From assembly GCF_004217415.1 (NCBI RefSeq), contig NZ_SHLI01000001.1:1178001-1242000 (forward strand): a stretch of DNA of 64,000 nt. Reading direction: 5' to 3'. The notes beneath the pieces are model-generated. The model was not told the DNA's origin. It ran no database searches and was given only the letters and a program-made list of their open reading frames with translations. A program made the position numbers and the translations under genes. Shown piece by piece: positions 1 to 7,637 of this stretch. This stretch comes from Spiribacter vilamensis (GTDB lineage: Bacteria; Pseudomonadota; Gammaproteobacteria; Nitrococcales; Nitrococcaceae). The stretch's first letter is position 1; each line of letters opens with the position of its first letter.

Positions 1-114
1 CACCGCAAAAAAATAGGCCACCTGATTGAGAACCCAGAACGAAACGATAAAAAACACGGAGTTTTTCAGGTAATCGATCAAGGCATCTATATTTGGCTCC
101 CGCAGAACAGCCAT
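1..114 (-). CDS. N-terminus of an unidentified membrane protein (cut by window edge)
   Basis: An open frame starts with ATG at 114-112, 19 bases after the lapD stop, and runs off the left edge (38 codons seen). The visible protein has a polar start (MAVLREPNIDALIDYL) followed by a hydrophobic stretch beginning near residue 19, consistent with a first membrane segment. It is co-directional with and very close to lapD, so it is probably the next gene of the same operon. I do not recognise the family from so short a piece. Function is unknown. Confidence 0.55.
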   Translation of the reverse strand, partial: MAVLREPNIDALIDYLKNSVFFIVSFWVLNQVAYFFAV

Positions 115-133
115 TGCGGACTCCCTGTCCCGT

Positions 134-2059
134 TTAGTCGATGCCCGGCCCTATTGCTCCATCGACACCCAGATCCACCAGGCGATCAAACTCATCGTGG
201 GACTGGACACCTTCAGCGATCACCGTCAGACCCACCGCGCGAGTAATCCCTGTCACGCCACGCAGGTAGTTCTGTTTATCAGCGCTGTCCGCAAGCCCGG
301 CAGTCAGTGACCGATCCAGCTTAATGTATGACAAACCCAGCGCCTGCAAATCGTCGACATCCGACAGACGCTGGCCGGCTTTTTCAATTCCGACATTATG
401 TCCCATTGGGACAACGCTCTCGCAGAAGTCCCGGAACAGCACCGGATAAGCCAACACAGACCGCTCGGGGACCTCGACCGACAGGGCAATCCCTTGTCCC
501 TGTCCCGTCGCCAGTAAATCAATCAGCTGGCGTCTTGTAGTTTCGTCCAGCAGCGTCTCAATGGAGAGGTTGACGGCGATGCATCCAGCATCGGACACGC
601 CGGTCACTTCGCTCACCTCGTGCTCCAGCACTGCGAGATCGAGTTGCGGCAACAGGCCGAACCGACGTACCCACGGCAGAAATTGCCCCGCCGTCAGCGT
701 TTTGTCTTTCACATCCAGCCGCAACATCACCTCTTTATGAATCAGGCCGCCGTTCAGAGACTGCACCGGGAAATAGACAGAAGAGAATGTGCGTTCCGCA
801 ATCGCGTTACTCAGGATCCGCCGCCATTCGTCACTGGTGTACAGCAGTTGGGCATGATCGGAGTCGTCGACCCATTCCAGAAAGATGCCATCGCGGTGCT
901 CTGCCCGCGCCAGTCCGTCGTCTAGCGCGGTCAGAATCGTCGATCGACTCGCATCCACGCCAAAGTAAGTGGCGGACAGAACGGTTTTCACAGCGACATC
1001 GTCTTTATAGTGCTCGGAGCGATCACGCATCGCTTCATTCAACTCTGATGCAATCGACCGCGCATCCAGTGCATCCGCGAGGACGAGGGCGAAGTCACTG
1101 CCATTCAGGCGCAGGACCTCCCGGCTATTAAACTGCATCTGGTAACGACCGGCGATCGCGGCCAGATCTCCCGCCACGGTACGGATCAGACGGTCGGTCT
1201 CCTGACGACCCAGTACCCGGTTGATTTCCTCCAGATTGGTCAGACGGAGCAGGAATATGGCGTGCCGGGCATTGCGATCGGAGTCGGACAAAAGCCCGGC
1301 GATGACATCGTCGAAGCGGTTGCGGTTACCGACACCCGTTACCGCATCCTGCTGCAGGCGATCGCGCATCGCCTCGACCCGGCCGCGCGCATCGTTGAGC
1401 ATCCCCTGAACATGCCCCGTCAGCTGATTCATTGCATGGACGACGCGACGAAACTCAAGCGTATTGGGCTCGTTCGTTGTCACGAAGCGCTGATTGCCCA
1501 GCGCCTCGGCCTGCCGCACGACATCAACCAGCGGCCGGGTCAGGCGCTTGAGCACCAGCGACCCCGCCAGTCCCAGCAGGATGGCCATCGCCAGGAAACC
1601 GAAGAAGAGCTCGACGGTGGTCTCCCACAGCGCCTCGAGCGCGAATCCCCCGAGACTCTCGACATAGAGCGTGCCGTACTGCTGCCAGCCATCCGATACC
1701 TGGGCAACGCCCGGCTTCACCTCCAGCCCGGCCAGATCGGCGAACCACTCCGGCACCTCCCGTGTCCGCCGCTCGTCTCGCTCCCGGACGGCGATGGATT
1801 CGTTGTCAGGCCCGACCAGTTCCAGGCGTTGGTAGTGGCCGGTGTCGAATTGCGCCGCGAGCATGAGGTCGATCAGCACCGGATCTTTCTCGATCCGGGA
1901 CAGAGAAAGCGCGAGGATGCTGGCATTGTCGGTATTCTTGTACCGGAGCTGTTCCTTGAAATAGCCCTGTGCACTCTGGAAGCTGATAAAAATGCTGCTG
2001 ATGAAAGCAACAATCATCACTGATGCAATGGCTATCCAGAGCTGTCGATTCAATGCCAT
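134..2059 (-). CDS. lapD: LapD-type c-di-GMP receptor (degenerate GGDEF/EAL, HAMP)
   Basis: 641 aa inner-membrane receptor. Order: TM helix at about 7-27, periplasmic domain of the LapD/MoxY type about 28-148, second TM about 150-170, HAMP about 170-222, GGDEF-like domain about 235-395, EAL-like domain about 405-641. Both catalytic motifs are lost: NGSDF (319-323) stands where GGDEF should be, and EVM (443-445) where EAL should be, as expected for a sensor that binds c-di-GMP without making or cutting it. In the characterised Lap system the EAL domain binds c-di-GMP and the periplasmic domain then sequesters LapG. The gene follows lapG by 5 bases, which strongly supports the call. The frame ends in IGPGID, without the usual long EAL tail. 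Confidence 0.9.
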   Translation of the reverse strand: MALNRQLWIAIASVMIVAFISSIFISFQSAQGYFKEQLRYKNTDNASILALSLSRIEKDPVLIDLMLAAQFDTGHYQRLELVGPDNESIAVRERDERRTREVPEWFADLAGLEVKPGVAQVSDGWQQYGTLYVESLGGFALEALWETTVELFFGFLAMAILLGLAGSLVLKRLTRPLVDVVRQAEALGNQRFVTTNEPNTLEFRRVVHAMNQLTGHVQGMLNDARGRVEAMRDRLQQDAVTGVGNRNRFDDVIAGLLSDSDRNARHAIFLLRLTNLEEINRVLGRQETDRLIRTVAGDLAAIAGRYQMQFNSREVLRLNGSDFALVLADALDARSIASELNEAMRDRSEHYKDDVAVKTVLSATYFGVDASRSTILTALDDGLARAEHRDGIFLEWVDDSDHAQLLYTSDEWRRILSNAIAERTFSSVYFPVQSLNGGLIHKEVMLRLDVKDKTLTAGQFLPWVRRFGLLPQLDLAVLEHEVSEVTGVSDAGCIAVNLSIETLLDETTRRQLIDLLATGQGQGIALSVEVPERSVLAYPVLFRDFCESVVPMGHNVGIEKAGQRLSDVDDLQALGLSYIKLDRSLTAGLADSADKQNYLRGVTGITRAVGLTVIAEGVQSHDEFDRLVDLGVDGAIGPGID

Positions 2060-2064
2060 AAGCG

Positions 2065-2784
2065 CTACTCGCTCTGCTCGTTTAGCGTTATTCCTTCGGC
2101 CCGGGCGCGCTGGAGCACGTCACGCCAGCGTGAGAGACGGTCGGTTGCCTGGTCGCCGTTCCGCTGCTGGCCGCCCACCCAGATGCCCTCGCTATTGAAG
2201 CTGAAGACCGGTGTCAGATCCGTTCGATTCCGCGCCGGGACAATCAGGTCGACAAGACTACCGAGGATCAAGGGTTCGGCCTCAGGTTCGGGATAGTAGC
2301 CAAGGACCATGTGTGCCCGGGTGGCACCCGCGATGCGGGCACGGACGTAGATCAGTCGAAGCTTGCTGTTTTCGATTCCAAGCTTGCGCAGGGAAAGATA
2401 CTTGGCGATGGCGAAATCCTCGCAATCGCCGGCACCGTGTCCGATCGCCTCGACCGGCGAGGCCCAGTAATCGGACTGGCCGTAGAGCTCATGGTCCTCG
2501 ACATAGCGCATGTGGCGATTGAAAAAGGCGTTAATGCGTTCCGTCCATTCCTCGGGACCACGGGCGCGCACATCATCGAGTAGCTGCTCCAGGTCATCTA
2601 CGACTGACGCACGATCTTCGTCGAAACGATCCCGGACCTCGGCGCGGAGTGTGTCAAAGTCGATACGCACTTTGGCCTGCCCGAAACCGATCGCGATCAG
2701 GGTGGCGAGTAGCACGACCAGGACCGAGATGAGGCGGGTTGTCCGTAGTGGCCACATCCATGCCGTTTCATAAGGTCGATCCAT
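2065..2784 (-). CDS. lapG: LapG-type periplasmic transglutaminase-like cysteine protease, catalytic Asp position altered
   Basis: 239 aa with an N-terminal hydrophobic segment (about 17-35) for export to the periplasm. The family core is clear: GAGDCEDF with nucleophile Cys121 and the Ca2+-binding Glu/Asp next to it, and RAHMVLGYYP with His158. In Legionella and Pseudomonas LapG the third catalytic residue is the Asp of a VLDNL motif about 17 residues after the His; here the matching motif is LILGSL, with Gly175 at that place, and the nearest Asp is 179. The protease normally cuts the adhesin retention module at an AAG site; such a site is present in the gene just upstream. Activity is therefore plausible but uncertain. 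Operon with lapD (5-base gap). Confidence 0.88.
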   Translation of the reverse strand: MDRPYETAWMWPLRTTRLISVLVVLLATLIAIGFGQAKVRIDFDTLRAEVRDRFDEDRASVVDDLEQLLDDVRARGPEEWTERINAFFNRHMRYVEDHELYGQSDYWASPVEAIGHGAGDCEDFAIAKYLSLRKLGIENSKLRLIYVRARIAGATRAHMVLGYYPEPEAEPLILGSLVDLIVPARNRTDLTPVFSFNSEGIWVGGQQRNGDQATDRLSRWRDVLQRARAEGITLNEQSE

Positions 2785-2844
2785 GAAGCGATCCTACGCC
2801 ACTGCGCGGCTGGTCGGGACACAGTCGCGGAGTGGGCCGTTAGA

Positions 2845-5094
2845 TCAGGTATCGATCGACAATTGGCCATTGTCGAGCATGTTCTGGATCAGCTCGTCCG
2901 AGGTACTAGCATCGTCGAAGTCGGCAAACTGCTTGCCTTCCAGGCGGATGGTCTGGGTGGCATTGACCGGCGGCGCGTCACCTAAACCGCCGTCGTGGCT
3001 TACCGTAAAGACCAGATCGCCGTTGTCCGTGTCCTCTTCGACCGAAAGGAAATCGCTAATTGGCTCGCTCTGTTCTTCACCGACCAGGAGATCTCGCAGA
3101 TCGAGTACGTCTTTATTGCCATCCACAGTACCAAAATCTGTAATGACATCATTTGCCGGGGTGCTCGTATCGCCTTGGTCGCCCGAATTCCACTGAAAGA
3201 CGTCGTTACCTAAAAGACCTGTGAGTTCATCGTTACCGTTGCCGCCGATTAGCAAATCATCACTGGCGTAGGCCTGTTCATAGGTAATCGATTTGAGATA
3301 ATAGTCGCTGCTATCATTATTCTTTGAATAGTCATCAGCATAGTCGGTTGCCGTAAAACGTAGCTGATCGAATACGACCCCGGCGGGCAATTCGAAACTG
3401 CCGTTGTTACCGTTGATATCGAAGTCGATGGTGTCTCCGTTGCTTATCGTCCCACTATCGACGCCGCTGAACGTCCAGACACCCTGGCTTTCTCCACCGT
3501 AAAGCGCCTCGACCTGCCCGACTTCGCCTTCGTTTTCGAAGAGCCGATTAACCGATGCCTTTAACCCGGTTGATGGCTCATCAAAGTTCATCACGATCGT
3601 TTGCGAACCTTCTTTTTCAACAAGTCTTGCTATCGGCCGGGAGAGTTCGCCGTCGATTTCCACCGTGGTCCATTCACTATATTCTCGATAGCCAAGTTGC
3701 GATGGCTGTTGAGCCTGAATTGATGACCCATCATCAACGCCCATACCGCCTTTCTGGCCTGTTCCTCGAAAGGTCAATCCAGACTGATCAGTGTCCCTGT
3801 AGCCCTCGCTGTAAACCTTCACATTGGCCCCAGTGTCGACCGGAATCTCTATTTCGGAGTCTGGTGACGAGAGATCGGCTATCTCGAAACTATCGTTGTC
3901 GACTTCGATATTTGCCCCAAAGGTAATGGTCACTGGGTCACCCGAGCTGCCAACCAGCACATCATCGGAGCTATCTCCCTCATGACGGCCTGCATCCGTG
4001 TCGACGCCATGAGTGGACTTGCCGGTACTGGTGACGGTGTTGCCGGCGTCATCGGTGGAGTCAACAGTGACGTCGAACTTTGTATCAGCGGCCAGGTCAC
4101 TGCCGTCGACCTCGACACTCCACGTCCCATCGCTTGCGACGGTGGTGGTGTACGTGGTGCCGTTGATAGTCATAGTGACGGGATCATCGGCGCTGATATC
4201 GCCGCCAATGGCGGAGCCGATAACCGTGATGGGCTGAACCGACTCGGTGGCATTAATGATGTCGTCGGCGGTGATGTCATCAACAATGACCGTGCCGGCC
4301 TGGGCTTCGGTATCAAGCGCGGCACTATCGGTATCGGTGGCCGTGTTGCCGGCCTGGTCCTGAACCGTGGCCGTGACGGTAAGATTGCCATCAGTGAGCC
4401 CGGCCAGATTGGCGGTAGTGCTGTAGCTGCCATCAGATTGTATGGTGGCCGTAGCATTTACCGTGGTCGTGCCGTCGGTGATCGTCAGGCCGACCTGCTG
4501 GCCTTCTTCCACGTCGGTGGTGCCGCCGTTGATCGGGGCATTGGCGGCGTTCGCGGCATTGACGTCATCGAGGTTGACGGTGATACCGGCTGTGACATCA
4601 ACGGCCCCAGCCTCACCTGGCCCGGCATCTGCAAACGTCTGATTATCAACCGCCGACGGACCGTCAAACTCGAACGCCAGCGGGTCGATCTGCTCAACTA
4701 CCCGCGTCACCTCGACCAGCGTTCGGCCACCGCCTGCTGCACCGCCTGCGCCGGCGTCACCCGCAGCCGGTGCCTCCAGGCCTTCGAGGATGTCGCCGTC
4801 ACCATCGAGTAGCGCGAGGACGTCCTCGCCACCCTGTTCAGTGACAGCCTGCTCGTCGGCGCTCGGCTCATCGCTTGCTACCAGGTCGGTAGACATAAGC
4901 AACGACTGACCATTGGCGACCTGGACAATCTCACCGCTACCGAAGCCCAGCCCGGCGCTTGCACCCTGTGCGGTGACAACGGTTTCCCCCAGGAAAATAC
5001 TGTCGCCTGCGCTGAGCAGTCGCATCTCGCCACCAGCGGCGCGCGCCCAGACCTCACCCTCGACCTGCAGTACGGTTGCGATCGCTTCGTCCAT
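2845..5094 (-). CDS. Compact LapA/BapA-like RTX adhesin with retention module
   Basis: 749 aa from the ATG at 5094, preferred because GGAGG lies 6 bases upstream; an in-frame ATG at 5130 has no comparable site. Residues 1-140 resemble the LapA retention module (ATVLQVEGEVWAR start) and contain PAAG at 109-112, a LapG-type cleavage site in the usual place. Two bacterial Ig-like repeats follow (about 173-262 and 268-365). A half RTX motif (DDVLVGSSGD, about 378-387) is separated by an unrecognised beta-rich region of about 220 residues from the main RTX repeats (about 610-635). A type I secretion C-terminus with DVITDFG and DVLDLRDL follows. LapA homologues usually have thousands of residues, so this is very short. 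No N-terminal signal peptide, as expected for a type I substrate. The central domain DNA is AT-rich. Confidence 0.85.
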   Translation of the reverse strand: MDEAIATVLQVEGEVWARAAGGEMRLLSAGDSIFLGETVVTAQGASAGLGFGSGEIVQVANGQSLLMSTDLVASDEPSADEQAVTEQGGEDVLALLDGDGDILEGLEAPAAGDAGAGGAAGGGRTLVEVTRVVEQIDPLAFEFDGPSAVDNQTFADAGPGEAGAVDVTAGITVNLDDVNAANAANAPINGGTTDVEEGQQVGLTITDGTTTVNATATIQSDGSYSTTANLAGLTDGNLTVTATVQDQAGNTATDTDSAALDTEAQAGTVIVDDITADDIINATESVQPITVIGSAIGGDISADDPVTMTINGTTYTTTVASDGTWSVEVDGSDLAADTKFDVTVDSTDDAGNTVTSTGKSTHGVDTDAGRHEGDSSDDVLVGSSGDPVTITFGANIEVDNDSFEIADLSSPDSEIEIPVDTGANVKVYSEGYRDTDQSGLTFRGTGQKGGMGVDDGSSIQAQQPSQLGYREYSEWTTVEIDGELSRPIARLVEKEGSQTIVMNFDEPSTGLKASVNRLFENEGEVGQVEALYGGESQGVWTFSGVDSGTISNGDTIDFDINGNNGSFELPAGVVFDQLRFTATDYADDYSKNNDSSDYYLKSITYEQAYASDDLLIGGNGNDELTGLLGNDVFQWNSGDQGDTSTPANDVITDFGTVDGNKDVLDLRDLLVGEEQSEPISDFLSVEEDTDNGDLVFTVSHDGGLGDAPPVNATQTIRLEGKQFADFDDASTSDELIQNMLDNGQLSIDT

Positions 5095-5231
5095 GTCGTT
5101 GCCTCCGCTTGCTCCATCCTCACCGGGCATGGAGCCGCTAGTTTGTTTCGTAGTGATAGCAGTATTGAACGATGGGCGGGCGGCGTCTATTGGCCAAAGG
5201 TACAGGGTGAGCGGACGGGTCGATGGAGGCG

Positions 5232-5594
5232 TCAGGGCATGAATGGATCGTCATCGGCATCGTTTCTCGACACCAGGTCGAGTAGATCGCGCTGGCCACG
5301 CCATTCCTGTCGCGCCAGCAGTTTCTGGCGGGCGGGGACTGGCAGATCGGTGAATTGAATAACGCCCCTTTCGATCAATAGACTGGTAAGGTCTTCGATA
5401 ACCCGAACCATGTCCGTATCCGAGCTTTGCAGGGCGGCAATCATATCCTCGGGCGGCATTCCCCCCACTTGCCCGAGGAACGCCTGCACGGCAGGGTCAT
5501 CGCTCGCCGCCGGCTCGGAAACGGCCGCCGACGGTTCCCGTGCAACCGCTGTCACCGCTCCGTCGGCATCGCGTGCGACATAAACCCTAGCCAT
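5232..5594 (-). CDS. Small conserved protein of the 'tryptophan synthase beta-like' type
   Basis: 120 aa when started at the ATG at 5594, which overlaps the stop of the upstream regulator by 8 bases and so suggests translational coupling. The start MARVYVARDADGAV and the helical core (DTDMVRVIEDLTSLLIERG, then IQFTDLP) match a small gammaproteobacterial family commonly annotated 'tryptophan synthase subunit beta-like'. That name is misleading: no PLP-enzyme fold could fit and no catalytic motif is seen. The role is unknown. Its place between a regulator and the adhesin gene suggests a part in control of adhesin expression or export (inference). Confidence 0.7.
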   Translation of the reverse strand: MARVYVARDADGAVTAVAREPSAAVSEPAASDDPAVQAFLGQVGGMPPEDMIAALQSSDTDMVRVIEDLTSLLIERGVIQFTDLPVPARQKLLARQEWRGQRDLLDLVSRNDADDDPFMP

Positions 5595-6225
5595 TGGCAC
5601 GGCGCATCCGGGCGGCCAGCTGCATCCGGTCACGGACATCGAGTTTGCGGAATGCCGCACTCAGGTGTGCCTTGACCGTTCGCTCGGTGATATCCAGCTG
5701 ACGGGCGACCTCTTTGTTACTGAGGCCCAGCTGGACGGCCTCCGCGACGCGTCGCTCGCGATCCGTGAGGCTCGCCAAGTCGTCTTCGTCTCCCGAGCTG
5801 GCCTGACCGGGGCGGATTTCGGTGCTCGCCAATACCCGCAGCACCGAGTTGATGACATCGGCGGGTAACCATAACCCGCCCGCGAGCACGGTTTCCGCCG
5901 CTTGCCGAAGGCGTTCCGGCGTTGCCACCGCGTGGACATACCCCCTTGCCCCCTCGGTCAGCGCGGCACGCAAATCATCCACCGATGGCTGGCGGCTCAT
6001 CGCAATCACCAGCGCACCAGCCGCAACGCTGTCCCGAATCATCGGCTCCCAGCCGGGCGAACCGGTCAGGATCCAGACGAGGGTCGTCTTCTCCGCAATG
6101 CGGCTGGCGATTTCGGCGGTCACGGATTCGGAGGCATAGTGAATGCGGGCATTGCCAAAGGCCGTTTCCCAGCGCGAGGAATAAAACCCGGCCTCTGTGA
6201 CAAACACGTGATGCGCATCGGTCAT
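5587..6225 (-). CDS. LuxR/NarL-family regulator with degenerate receiver domain
   Basis: 212 aa. Residues 1-120 have the spacing of a response-regulator receiver, but the stretch where the phosphorylated Asp should end strand 3 reads LVWILTGSPG (49-58) with no Asp, and the Lys after GARGYV (93-98) is missing too. Residues 150-205 are a normal LuxR helix-turn-helix (LTDRERRVAEAV, SNKEVARQLDITERTVKAHL). It is thus probably a phosphorylation-independent, CsgD/VpsT-like DNA-binding protein that responds to another signal or to a partner (inference). It overlaps lapC by 4 bases upstream and the small protein gene by 8 bases downstream. The likely targets are this adhesin locus. Confidence 0.82.
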   Translation of the reverse strand: MTDAHHVFVTEAGFYSSRWETAFGNARIHYASESVTAEIASRIAEKTTLVWILTGSPGWEPMIRDSVAAGALVIAMSRQPSVDDLRAALTEGARGYVHAVATPERLRQAAETVLAGGLWLPADVINSVLRVLASTEIRPGQASSGDEDDLASLTDRERRVAEAVQLGLSNKEVARQLDITERTVKAHLSAAFRKLDVRDRMQLAARMRRANG

Positions 6226-7637
6226 GGCTGCGACATCGACCGTGAGAGCCCCCGAAGGACGGGCTTGAGCAGATATTCGAGGACGGTTCTCTCGCCGGTG
6301 ATGATGTCCACCTCCGCCGTCATGCCCGGGAGAATCGGTTGATCCTCGCTAAATCCGGTCTGCGGGGTCTTCAGCCGGACCTGGTAGAAGGTGTTGTCAT
6401 CGTCATCGGTGATGGTATCCGAACTGATATGCGTGAGTTCGCCGTCGAGCCCGCCGTATCGCGTGAAGTCGTAGGCGCCGAACTTGAGCGTTGCCGGCAA
6501 TCCACGCCGTAGGAGCGCGATGTCCTTCGGATCGATGCGCGCCTCCACCAACAGCTCGTCGTTGGACGGCGTGATCTCGAGGATTTCCCTGCCCGGGCTG
6601 ATGACGCCACCCACCGTGTTGACGAATAAACGCTGCACCACACCGTCCCTGGGGGCCCGGACCGCCGTTTGTTCGACCCGATCCACCAGCCCGACGGCGG
6701 CCTCTTGCAGGGCATCCAGTCGGGCGCTCGCATCGGCGCGCTCATTGCGCCAGCGGTTGAAGGCATTGAGGCGGATCTCGTCGAGGCGGCGGTTCGCCTC
6801 CTCGATGGCCGATTCGGCGCGGGCAATGGCGCTCTCGGCACGCGTACGCTCCCCCAGCGTGTTCGCTTCCTCACGCTCGAGGCGGATGACATCGATCGGT
6901 GAGACGGCCCCCGAGTTGAGCAGTGGACGGGTCACACGCAACTCCCGGCGCGTCAGTTCGAGCGCCCGGCGATGCTGCTCGTAAGCCGCCCGTGCCTCGC
7001 TCAAATCCTGGCGCCGCTGCTCGAGCTTTTCGCGTTGGACCGATAACTGCTCGTTCAGCTCCTGGCGGCTCGACTCGAACAACTGGCGCTCTTCGACAAC
7101 GATATCGGGCGCATTTCGTTCAAGGTCGGCAGCGAAATCCAGCGATGTCTGCTGTGTCAGCGCCTCCAGCCGGGCCACTTCGGCACGCAGCGCGTATCGC
7201 TTCGCCTGGTTTTCACGCAGGCTCGAGACGGACCGCGTCGAATCGATCTCGACGAGTAGCTCACCCTGCTCGACGCGATCGCCTTCCTCGACAAGGATCC
7301 GGCTGACCGTCCCGCCATCCAGGGACTGGACCAGCTGGGTCTTTCGCGACGGGATCACCTGGCCCTGCCCGCGGACAACCTGGTCGAGCTCGGCCCATCC
7401 GGCCCAGACGATCAGTGCGATGAGGGTCAGCAGCATGCCGTAGAGCAGCAGTCTCGCCCGTAGTGGCGTCTGTTGCAGCTGCGCCCAGCCCGCCTGCGCC
7501 GCCCAGGTACCGGGGCGGCCATCACCGCGGGGCGCGTCGGCACGGCCGCCGGAGTCCTCGCCCCGCCGTTGACCGGCGAGCTTGCCGACGCCTTCGAAGC
7601 CGCGTTGCTCGAGGGTCCGGCGCTGCTTGCCGCTCAA
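6222..7637 (-). CDS. lapC: Type I secretion membrane-fusion protein (HlyD/LapC family)
   Basis: 471 aa periplasmic adaptor linking the ABC exporter to the outer-membrane channel. A cytoplasmic N-terminus of about 60 residues precedes one TM helix (LLYGMLLTLIALIVWAGWA, about 65-85). Then come the first half of the lipoyl-like domain (GGTVSRILVEEGDRVEQGE), a long coiled-coil hairpin of about 160 residues rich in Glu/Arg/Ala, the second lipoyl half (RAPRDGVVQRLFV) and a C-terminal beta-barrel region. Length and order are those of HlyD/LapC. It overlaps the ABC gene upstream and the regulator downstream by 4 bases each (ATGA), so the genes are translated together. Confidence 0.93.
   Translation of the reverse strand: MSGKQRRTLEQRGFEGVGKLAGQRRGEDSGGRADAPRGDGRPGTWAAQAGWAQLQQTPLRARLLLYGMLLTLIALIVWAGWAELDQVVRGQGQVIPSRKTQLVQSLDGGTVSRILVEEGDRVEQGELLVEIDSTRSVSSLRENQAKRYALRAEVARLEALTQQTSLDFAADLERNAPDIVVEERQLFESSRQELNEQLSVQREKLEQRRQDLSEARAAYEQHRRALELTRRELRVTRPLLNSGAVSPIDVIRLEREEANTLGERTRAESAIARAESAIEEANRRLDEIRLNAFNRWRNERADASARLDALQEAAVGLVDRVEQTAVRAPRDGVVQRLFVNTVGGVISPGREILEITPSNDELLVEARIDPKDIALLRRGLPATLKFGAYDFTRYGGLDGELTHISSDTITDDDDNTFYQVRLKTPQTGFSEDQPILPGMTAEVDIITGERTVLEYLLKPVLRGLSRSMSQP

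Noticed and set aside
3982-4812. Glycine-rich 276-codon frame opposite the adhesin
   Set aside because: It mirrors the Thr/Asp/Val-rich Ig-like repeats; Gly/Val/Asp composition is produced by the complementary codons.
5095-5130. Adhesin start 12 codons upstream
   Set aside because: No ribosome-binding site; the inner ATG has GGAGG at the right distance and matches where retention modules begin.
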